Below are positions 57,932 to 64,000 of a DNA stretch of 64,000 bases, piece by piece (the stretch's first letter is position 1; each line of letters starts with the position of its first letter). This DNA comes from Muribaculaceae bacterium. Its GTDB lineage: Bacteria > Bacteroidota > Bacteroidia > Bacteroidales > Muribaculaceae. The notes beneath the pieces were generated by a model. It had not been told where the DNA came from. It made no database searches and saw only the letters and a program-made list of their open reading frames with translations. Where the stretch lies: contig VSPG01000005.1 of NCBI GenBank assembly GCA_009775265.1, positions 1-64,000 of the forward strand, given 5' to 3'. A program made the translations under genes and the position numbers.

Positions 57932-59203
57932 ATGAACCGCAAGGATTTTGAACTGATGGCGCCTGTGGGCAGCTATGAATCGCTGCACGCGGCCATCGAT
58001 GCCGGCGCCGACGCTGTATATTTCGGCGTGGAAGGACTGAACATGCGCGCCAAATCGAGTGCGAATTTCACCCTCGACGACCTCCGCAGTATTGCCGAAA
58101 CCTGTGCCGAGGCAGGCGTGAAAACCTATCTTACCGTAAACACGATAATCTACGACGACGAGCTCGAAGTGTGTCGCCGCATCTGCCGGGCGGCCCGTGA
58201 GGCGGGCATATCGGCTGTGATAGCTTCGGACATTGCCGCCATAAGCATCGCGCGCAGCGAGGGTGTGGAGGTGCATATCTCCACACAATGCAACATCAGC
58301 AATATCGAGGCGGTGAGATTTTATGCGCAGTATGCCGATGTGGTCGTGCTTGCCCGCGAACTGAACATGGAGCAGGTGCGCGCCATACACGATGCCATCG
58401 TGGCTGATGACATACGCGGGCCGCACGGCGGTCTTGTGCGTCTGGAGATGTTCTGCCACGGAGCGCTGTGCATGGCCGTCAGCGGCAAATGTTATCTGAG
58501 CCTGCACCAGATGAACAGCAGTGCCAACCGCGGCAGCTGCACGCAGATATGCCGTCGCGGCTACCGTGTCACCGACCTCGAGACGTCCGAGGAGCTTGAA
58601 GTGGAAAACAAATACATAATGTCTCCCAAAGACCTGTGTACTATACATTTTCTTGACCGCATGGTCGAGGCCGGAGTGAGCGTGTTCAAAATAGAGGGCC
58701 GCGCGCGCGGCCCGGAATATGTGCGTGTGGCCGTGGAGGCCTATTCCGATGCTCTCGACGCCGTGTGCAGGGGCGCCGACGCCTATACGCAGGAGCGCAT
58801 CGGCGAGTGGCGCGCGTCTCTCGGCAAGATTTTCAACCGCGGCTTCTGGGACGGCTATTACATGGGGCAGCGCCTCGGCGAGTGGTCGGCCAAGTACGGT
58901 TCGTCGGCCACGCGTGTCAAGCACTATGTGGCCAAAGGCGTAAAGTGGTATTCGCGCCTTGGGGTAGGCGAATTTCTCATGGAAGCCGGCGAACTGTGCG
59001 TGGGCGATGAGGTGGTGGTGACGGGTCCGACTACCGGTGCGTTGATATTCAAGGTGGAGGATATCCGTGTCGACCTGAAGTCGGTGCAGAAGGCCGTCAA
59101 AGGCGACGCCTTCTCCATCCCTGTGCCTGCCAAGATACGTCCGGCCGACAGGCTCTATCGCTGGGAAGATACAAAAATTGCGCATGGCGATGCTAAAGCC
59201 TGA
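57932..59203 (+). CDS. U32 family peptidase-like protein (RlhA/TrhP group)
   Basis: A 423-residue protein of the U32 family. Members related to E. coli TrhP and RlhA hydroxylate tRNA uridine or rRNA cytidine, and UbiU/UbiV act in oxygen-free ubiquinone synthesis; some are called collagenases. The N-terminal motif ELMAPVGSYESLHAAIDAGA at residues 7-26, YFGVEGLNMRA, EMFCHGALCMAVSGKCYLS near 174 (Cys cluster ligands) and FKIEGRARGPEYV near 250 are the signature blocks. The Cys residues could bind an Fe-S cluster. RNA hydroxylation is the likeliest role; a neighbouring rRNA methyltransferase fits. Confidence 0.85.
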   Translation: MNRKDFELMAPVGSYESLHAAIDAGADAVYFGVEGLNMRAKSSANFTLDDLRSIAETCAEAGVKTYLTVNTIIYDDELEVCRRICRAAREAGISAVIASDIAAISIARSEGVEVHISTQCNISNIEAVRFYAQYADVVVLARELNMEQVRAIHDAIVADDIRGPHGGLVRLEMFCHGALCMAVSGKCYLSLHQMNSSANRGSCTQICRRGYRVTDLETSEELEVENKYIMSPKDLCTIHFLDRMVEAGVSVFKIEGRARGPEYVRVAVEAYSDALDAVCRGADAYTQERIGEWRASLGKIFNRGFWDGYYMGQRLGEWSAKYGSSATRVKHYVAKGVKWYSRLGVGEFLMEAGELCVGDEVVVTGPTTGALIFKVEDIRVDLKSVQKAVKGDAFSIPVPAKIRPADRLYRWEDTKIAHGDAKA

Positions 59204-60542
59204 GTTTATTGCGTCGATTGCTTCTCTCGGTCCGGATTTCGAAGGTCTTGTCGGGGCTCTTTCCACAGAGCCGGAAGTAAGTGTGCGCATCAATTCTGCA
59301 AAGGGCGTGCGTGCAGCGGGGGCTTTTGAGCCTGTGCCGTGGTGCGCGGATGGTTTTTACCTGCCCGCTCGCGAGGCCTTCACTTTCGATGCCGCCATGC
59401 ATCAGGGGCTGTACTATGTGCAGGATGCCTCGTCGATGGCTATGGCTGCTGTGGCCGCCCATATAGTCGAAGCCGGAGGCGGCGCGCCTCTGCGCTGGCT
59501 GGATGCCTGTGCCGCGCCCGGAGGCAAGACTACGGCCATAGCGTCGCGGCTGCCGGCCGGTTCGCAGCTTGTGGCCAACGAATACGACCGGCGTCGTGCG
59601 GCGGTGTTGGAGGAGAATGTGGCGAAATGGGGTAATCCCGACATCGCCTGTGTGTGTGGCGATGCCGTCCGTTTTGCCGGCATGCGCGGCGTGTTCGATG
59701 TCGTCAGCGCCGATGTGCCGTGTTCCGGCGAGGGCATGATGCGCAAAGACGCCGATGCGGCGGCCCAATGGAGCAGTGCCCTTGTGGCCGACTGCGCACG
59801 CACGCAGTGGCGCATTGTAGAGGCGTTGTGGCAGGCTTTGCGTCCCGGAGGCACGTTTGTCTACAGCACGTGCACATTCAACCGCACCGAGAATGAAGAC
59901 ATCGTAGAGCGTATGGCGCGCGAATTAGGTGCCGAAGGCGTGGCCGTAGCAGCATTGGAACGCCCGGAAATATTGCGCGGGCTCTCGGTTTCGTTGCCGT
60001 GCTATCGCTTTTTGCCGGGACGCGTGCGCGGCGAGGGGCTGTTTCTGTGCGTTCTGCGCAAGCCCGGGATGGCTGATGCGGCTCCGTTGCGCGCGCCACG
60101 TATGACAGGGCGCCGTGATGCGGCTGCCGCGGCTGTGGATTCGTGGCTTGACTGCGACATGGCCGTGACGACGGCCTCGGATGGCAGTGTGTATGCGCTG
60201 CCGAGAGCACTTTCCGCTCTTGTGCCGGAAGCTCGCGGCATGCATGTGGCTCAGATGAAGGGGCGCGACATTGTGCCCGGACAGGCGGTGGCTTTGAGCA
60301 CGGCGCTGCGCGAAGGTGCCTTCGTGGGAGTGGATGTGGATTATTCCGTGGCCATGGCGTATCTGCGTCGGGAAGCCGTGACTCTCGGCGATGCGCCCCG
60401 CGGCATCGTGCTTCTGCGGTATTGCGGGCGTCCGCTCGGGTTTGCAAAAAATCTCGGAAACCGTGCCAACAACATGTATCCACAGGCGTGGCGCGTCATG
60501 AGCACCCATGTGCCCGATACGCCGCCTTGTGTGGTTGTGTGA
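59184..60542 (+). CDS. RsmB/NOP family rRNA cytosine-C5 methyltransferase (RsmF-like)
   Basis: A 452-residue RNA m5C methyltransferase. SAM motif I WLDACAAPGGKTTA is near residue 107, motif IV SADVPCSGEGMM near 175 with the catalytic PC dipeptide, and motif VI VYSTCTFNRTENE near 225 with the second catalytic Cys. The C-terminal ~130 residues form the PUA-like RNA-binding domain of RsmF/YebU. Start: an ATG at 59184 overlaps the U32 gene by 20 bases; a second ATG at 59190 (MLKPEF) is equally possible. Same strand and overlap suggest co-transcription with the U32 gene. Confidence 0.9.
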   Translation: MAMLKPEFIASIASLGPDFEGLVGALSTEPEVSVRINSAKGVRAAGAFEPVPWCADGFYLPAREAFTFDAAMHQGLYYVQDASSMAMAAVAAHIVEAGGGAPLRWLDACAAPGGKTTAIASRLPAGSQLVANEYDRRRAAVLEENVAKWGNPDIACVCGDAVRFAGMRGVFDVVSADVPCSGEGMMRKDADAAAQWSSALVADCARTQWRIVEALWQALRPGGTFVYSTCTFNRTENEDIVERMARELGAEGVAVAALERPEILRGLSVSLPCYRFLPGRVRGEGLFLCVLRKPGMADAAPLRAPRMTGRRDAAAAAVDSWLDCDMAVTTASDGSVYALPRALSALVPEARGMHVAQMKGRDIVPGQAVALSTALREGAFVGVDVDYSVAMAYLRREAVTLGDAPRGIVLLRYCGRPLGFAKNLGNRANNMYPQAWRVMSTHVPDTPPCVVV

Positions 60543-60633
60543 CAGACATGGGGCAGAGTCAAAACGGGCTAATTTCTTTTTTGTAATGTGCTGAAAAACA
60601 CAAAATAAATTATTGAAAATGTAAATGTGATTC

Positions 60634-60664
60634 TTTGTTAAGTGGCGGAAGATGACTAATTTTG
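60634..60664 (+). promoter_or_regulatory. Promoter of the small membrane protein gene
   Basis: TTTG at 60634-60637, 19-base spacer, TAATTTTG at 60657-60664. The predicted start near 60671 lies after the first in-frame ATG at 60652, which excludes that codon and supports 60706. Confidence 0.7.
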
Positions 60665-60705
60665 CGACACATCTTGGCGAAAGCCTGCGCCTTTGTTTTA
60701 TAATT

Positions 60706-60966
60706 ATGGACTTTCATACTTGGATGAGCATTACCATGGCTATGCTTGGTGTTATATTAGCGGCTGTAATATGTTGGCAAGTGTATGTGTCGATTGATAT
60801 GCGTCAATATCGCAAGGACTTTGCAAAACTACGACTCGATATAGAGATTGAAAAACAGGCCCAATGTAATGCGCTGCGTGAATTTGCTGCTGAAACGAGA
60901 CTTCTTGGGGCTGTGTACGCGAATACCTTGACGAAAACAGCATCGCCGCTTTTGTGGTTTCGCTAA
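60706..60966 (+). CDS. Small single-span membrane protein, function unknown
   Basis: An 86-residue protein with one predicted membrane helix (residues ~9-29: MAMLGVILAAVICWQVYVSI), followed by a short charged helix (QYRKDFAKLRLDIEIEKQ). No family recognised. It has a good promoter. It begins the AT-rich patch between rsmF and der that also holds an ORF6N gene and a broken MerR gene. Confidence 0.6.
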   Translation: MDFHTWMSITMAMLGVILAAVICWQVYVSIDMRQYRKDFAKLRLDIEIEKQAQCNALREFAAETRLLGAVYANTLTKTASPLLWFR

Positions 60967-61061
60967 TCTCGTTGTATTTCTCCCTTACGATATGATATTT
61001 CATGGCTCAAATAGGCTAAGAATAAACCAAAGAACAACTAAAAACGAAAGAGCAAGTAAAA

Positions 61062-61607
61062 TTGTCTCAAGTCGAGCACGCACTGATTAAACTGCGCGGG
61101 CAGGAGATGATTCTTGACAGCAAGGTCGCGGAATTATACGGAGTGGAGACCCGTGAGGTAAATCAGGCTGTGAAAAACAACCCGGAAAAATTCCCCGATG
61201 GATATGTTCTCACGCTTGACTCTGACGAACTCGCGGATTTGCGGTCAAAATTTTTGATTGCAAATCTGTCGCCCAAATCTCGTGTGCTCCCGAAGGCCTT
61301 CACCGAGAAAGGGTTGTATATGCTCGCGACTATTCTTAAGTCCCCACGCGCTACACAGACCACGCTCGCGGTAGTAGAGACGTTTGCCAAGATTCGTGAG
61401 CTTTCGCGTACAGTGGCGGAACTGGCTGAAACTCCGGAAGAGTTCAAACAAAGATCCCTTATGCAACGGAGCGGAGAAATACTCGCCGACATTATGGATG
61501 ATGATTTGTCCATCAGCGATACCGAGACATCCATTGAGCTGAACTTCGCCGTGCTGAAATTCAAGCATACGGTTAAACGCAAGAAAGACATCAAAGACAA
61601 TATATAA
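61062..61607 (+). CDS. ORF6N-domain protein
   Basis: A 181-residue protein with an ORF6N domain at residues ~5-95: LIKLRGQEMILDSKVAELYG, EVNQAVKNNPEKFP, then LPKAFTEKGLYMLATIL. The domain occurs in phage antirepressor-like and plasmid or phage-derived DNA-binding proteins and in many Bacteroidetes accessory proteins. The rest is a helical tail (KIRELSRTVAELAETPEEF). The start shown is TTG; the frame is open upstream to 61026 without an ATG, so the 5' end is uncertain or worn. Probably a leftover of a mobile element. No integrase was found nearby. Confidence 0.75.
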   Translation: MSQVEHALIKLRGQEMILDSKVAELYGVETREVNQAVKNNPEKFPDGYVLTLDSDELADLRSKFLIANLSPKSRVLPKAFTEKGLYMLATILKSPRATQTTLAVVETFAKIRELSRTVAELAETPEEFKQRSLMQRSGEILADIMDDDLSISDTETSIELNFAVLKFKHTVKRKKDIKDNI

Positions 61608-61650
61608 CGAACAAAAAACGAAAGCAAAATGAAAAAGTTAATGGCAATCT

Positions 61651-62076
61651 TTGTGGCTCGTTCTATCCAACTTACATTCGGCTCTGCAATATAATGTCAA
61701 TGCCACCAAATCCTACTACAAAATAGGCGAGGTAGCAGAAATGCTCGACGTGTAGATATACACACTCAAATACTGGGAAACGCAGTTTGACGAGCTTGAC
61801 CCTCCACGGCTGAACAAACAACGCCGCTACACTCCTGCGGACATCGAGATTGTCAAGCGGATAATGGAGTTGCTTTATGTGCGCAAATACCGCATAGAGG
61901 CAGCTAAGGAGGCGATGCACGGCTATCGCAGGCGCAAGCCGAGGCGTGTTCCTCTGTGCAGGTCTCAGAAAGATGCGCTAAATCTTTTGAGTGAGATTAA
62001 GACTATGACCCAAGACGAGCATATTCTTGTCAGGGTCGAGGCTATTGAAGCGTGGATAAAAAGGACTGAGGAGTAA
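61651..62076 (+). pseudogene. MerR-family regulator with an in-frame stop
   Basis: The frame reads the MerR winged-helix start KSYYKIGEVAEMLDV, then a TAG at 61753-61755, then IYTLKYWETQFDELDPPRLN and QRRYTPADIEIVKRIMELLY, continuing to a TAA at 62074-62076. Joined across the stop it matches a MerR-type HTH domain (recognition helix and Y-T-x-x-D-I-x-x-I motif) with a basic tail. The stop falls in the turn of the helix-turn-helix, so the protein is inactive unless read through. Start uncertain: no ATG lies upstream in frame, and a TTG at 61651 is the first candidate. Confidence 0.7.
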
Positions 62077-62218
62077 AACAAGACGGACTGCCAAAATTAA
62101 TAGGCTGTCCGCTTCCGTAGTTATCGCGAACGAACTTTGTGCCTAAAATCCGGCAGGGGACGACATTCACCGCGTTTGCCACGCAGGATGTGCAGGTAGA
62201 ATAAATATAAAACGATAA

Positions 62219-62260
62219 GGGGGGCGGTCGTAAATCATAATAACGACACATCCCCCCCCC
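62219..62260. terminator. Hairpin with G6 and C9 runs downstream of der
   Basis: GGGGGG (62219-62224) and a C9 run (62252-62260) can pair as an outer stem, with GTCGT/ACGAC (62227-62231 and 62243-62247) as an inner stem. It lies 20 bases past the der stop and probably ends that transcript, although no long T-run follows. The rest of 62077-62279 shows nothing recognised. Confidence 0.4.
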
Positions 62261-62279
62261 TGTTTTATATGTTAGGGGT

Positions 62280-63599
62280 TCAGCTCTTGTCGCGCATGAA
62301 AATCTGCACCGGTGTGCCGCAGAAGTCCCAGTGCTCGCGTATCTTGTTCTCCAGGAAGCGGCGGTAGGGTTCCTTGACCCATTGCGGCAGGTTGCAGAAG
62401 AACACGAAAGTGGGCACTGCCGAGTCCTTAAGCATTGTGATGTATTTTATCTTCACGAATTTGCCCTTGTTGCTCGGCGGCGGGCATTCGGCGATTTCCT
62501 CAAGCATCACGCGGTTGAGTTCGGATGTCGGTACCTGCCGGCGTCTGTTCTTGTACACGTCCACGGCTGTTTCCAGCACCTTGAAGATGCGCTGCTTGGT
62601 GAGCGCCGATGCGAATATGATGGGGAAATCGGTGAACGGCGCGAAACGTTCGCGTATGGCCGCTTCGTAGTGCTTTATTGCGGCTGTGCTTTTGTCCTCT
62701 ACGAGGTCCCATTTGTTCACCACCACCACAAGGCCCTTTTTGTTGCGCTGTATCAGCGAGAATATGCTCACATCCTGCGATTCTATGCCGCGAGTGGCGT
62801 CAATCATGAGGATGCACACATCGCTCGCCTCAATAGAGCGTATGCTGCGTATCACGGAGTAGTACTCGATGTCCTCGTGTACCTTGTTTTTCTTTCGTAT
62901 GCCCGCTGTGTCGACGAGGTAGAAGTCGAAGCCGAATTTGTCGTAGCGCGTGTATATGCTGTCGCGGGTGGTGCCGGCTATGTCGGTGACGATGTGGCGG
63001 TCTTCGCCGATGAATGAGTTGATGAGCGAGCTTTTTCCCGCATTCGGGCGTCCCACGATGGCGAAGCGGGGGATTTCTTCCAGCTGTTCGCCGTTGTCGT
63101 CGGCTTCGGGCAGGTCTTTGACTACTTCGTCGAGCAGGTCGCCGGTGCCGTAGCCGTTGACTGCCGATATGGGGTACGGCTCGCCGAGCCCCAGAGCGTA
63201 GAATTCCGGCACGTTGTACAGCCATTCGTTGCTGTCCACTTTGTTGGCCACCAGTATGACGGGTTTGCGGCTCTTGCGCAGAATCTCGGCCACGTGGTCG
63301 TCGAGGTCTGTGACGCCGTTCATGGCGTCGACTACGAACAGTGTCACGTCGGCCTGCTCGATGGCGAGCTCCACCTGCTTGTTGATTTCGCTTTCGAACA
63401 CGTCTTCGGAGTTCACCACCCATCCGCCGGTGTCGACGATGGAAAATTCACGGCCAGTCCAGTCGACCTTGCCGTACTGGCGGTCGCGGGTGGTGCCGGC
63501 GGTATCGTCGACAATGGCCGTGCGGCTCTGCGTCAGACGGTTGAAAAGCGTGCTTTTGCCCACGTTCGGGCGGCCTACTATGGCTACGAGCTGGCTCAT
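62280..63599 (-). CDS. der: Ribosome biogenesis GTPase Der (EngA)
   Basis: A 439-residue GTPase of 50S assembly with two tandem G domains: G1 [12 protein letters not shown] near residue 8 with NKVDSN near 118, and a second G1 [12 protein letters not shown] near 184 with NKWDLVED near 298. The C-terminal KH-like domain (about 360-439) ends with a basic tail. All G motifs are intact. It has its own promoter inside the 3' end of the era gene. Neighbouring der and era are usual in Bacteroidetes. Confidence 0.97.
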   Translation of the reverse strand: MSQLVAIVGRPNVGKSTLFNRLTQSRTAIVDDTAGTTRDRQYGKVDWTGREFSIVDTGGWVVNSEDVFESEINKQVELAIEQADVTLFVVDAMNGVTDLDDHVAEILRKSRKPVILVANKVDSNEWLYNVPEFYALGLGEPYPISAVNGYGTGDLLDEVVKDLPEADDNGEQLEEIPRFAIVGRPNAGKSSLINSFIGEDRHIVTDIAGTTRDSIYTRYDKFGFDFYLVDTAGIRKKNKVHEDIEYYSVIRSIRSIEASDVCILMIDATRGIESQDVSIFSLIQRNKKGLVVVVNKWDLVEDKSTAAIKHYEAAIRERFAPFTDFPIIFASALTKQRIFKVLETAVDVYKNRRRQVPTSELNRVMLEEIAECPPPSNKGKFVKIKYITMLKDSAVPTFVFFCNLPQWVKEPYRRFLENKIREHWDFCGTPVQIFMRDKS

Positions 63600-63625
63600 A
63601 AATGTCTTTTTGGGGTTTGCTGTTG

Positions 63626-63657
63626 CAAAATTAGCTTAATTATTCGATATATCCAAA
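63626..63657 (-). promoter_or_regulatory. Promoter of der inside the 3' end of era
   Basis: On the minus strand: TTTG (complement of 63654-63657), 20-base spacer, TAATTTTG (complement of 63626-63633). The -33 element lies within the last codons of era; the leader to the der ATG is about 20 bases. Confidence 0.7.
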
Positions 63658-64000
63658 GGCGCGCAGTGCCTTGTCGCGGTTTCGCCAGTTGGGCTCTACC
63701 TTTACGAACAGCTCCAGGAACACGTTCTTGTCAAAGAACAGGGCGATGTCTTTCCGTGCTTCCGTGCCTACGCGTTTTAGCATGGAGCCTCCTTTGCCTA
63801 TGAGTATGCCTTTCTGGCTGTCGCGTTCCACATAGATTACGGCCATGATATGGATGCTCTTTTCTTTTTCCTCGAATTTTTCTACGATTACTTCTGTGGA
63901 GTAGGGTACCTCCTTGTCGTAGTTGAGCAGGATTTTCTCGCGTATTATTTCCGTGACGAAGAATCGCGCGGGTTTGTCGGTCAGGGCGTCCTTGCCGAAA
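63640..64000 (-). CDS. era: GTPase Era, C-terminal part (cut by the window edge)
   Basis: The last ~119 residues of Era, which binds the 3' end of 16S rRNA during 30S maturation. The visible part is the KH domain: ARFFVTEIIREKILLNYDKE near 63920-63970, the VERDSQKGILIGKGGSML block near 63790-63835 (G-K-G-G loop) and the FLELFVKVEPNWRNRD end. The GTPase domain lies beyond 64000. It is upstream of der on the same strand with a gap of 40 bases. Confidence 0.9.
   Translation of the reverse strand, partial: FGKDALTDKPARFFVTEIIREKILLNYDKEVPYSTEVIVEKFEEKEKSIHIMAVIYVERDSQKGILIGKGGSMLKRVGTEARKDIALFFDKNVFLELFVKVEPNWRNRDKALRAFGYIE

Noticed and set aside
60652..60705. Upstream ATG at 60652 as start of the small membrane protein
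   Set aside because: That ATG lies just before the -7 box and upstream of the predicted transcript start; the ATG at 60706 fits both promoter and membrane helix.
62219..62260. G6/C9 runs near der as a third phase-variable tract
   Set aside because: They pair with each other in a hairpin just after the der stop and no promoter lies nearby, so a terminator is the simpler reading.

Overview
The window looks like chromosomal DNA from a Bacteroidales bacterium, most likely of the Muribaculaceae type (family level is inference). Seen directly: a GC-rich coding background, Bacteroidetes promoters of the form TTTG-N19-21-TAnnTTTG, a SusC/SusD/SusE/SusF locus, a FimA/Mfa-type (type V) pilus operon, the gliding-associated genes gldE, gldD and gldH, and many gene pairs joined by ATGA or TGATG overlaps. 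There is no rRNA, CRISPR array or complete insertion sequence.

Layout. 1-2802: a plus-strand operon of esterase, recF, a DUF721 protein and a thioesterase. 2803-3558: a gene-poor stretch packed with multi-hairpin REP-like repeats around the 3' fragment of a Y1 (IS200-like, RAYT-type) transposase. 3559-7301: a tightly overlapping minus-strand operon (HAD hydrolase, ribF, B3/4 protein, Sua5/YciO, FemAB/GNAT-like), then tRNA-Asp. 7718-11537: a lone neuC-like UDP-GlcNAc 2-epimerase facing two AT-rich lipoprotein genes of unknown function. 11702-19172: a long minus-strand operon rny-ricT-gldH-HAD-M24 peptidase-cca-queD-queE, preceded by zapA and a small coiled-coil gene. 20126-29446: pilus operon. 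29726-37091: SusCDEF operon without any glycoside hydrolase in view. 37662-39584: a PKD protein with a T9SS-like tail. 39685-42342: an AT-rich DpnII-type restriction-modification cassette. 42451-44910: gldE-gldD-PPTase. 44892-60542: mostly housekeeping genes (upp, panB, DUF3822, rsmD, hflX, mscS, rnhA, ald, aroK, mscL, rpsA, secG, U32 peptidase, rsmF). 60543-62279: a small decaying accessory patch (ORF6N protein, interrupted MerR gene). 62280-64000: der and the 3' part of era.

How the parts relate. The two large surface operons (pilus, Sus) lie next to each other on the same strand and both have a long C/G homopolymer near their promoter; at susC the tract fills part of the -33/-7 spacer, which suggests slippage-dependent switching. 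The most unusual non-coding structures are the compound-hairpin repeat family, whose outer stem differs between copies by compensating base changes, and a 218-bp MITE-like element that supplies the last codons and stop of the DUF3822 gene just before rsmD.

Limits: names rest on reading motifs and operon context by eye. No database search, folding program or gene finder was run. The window begins inside a repeat and ends inside era.
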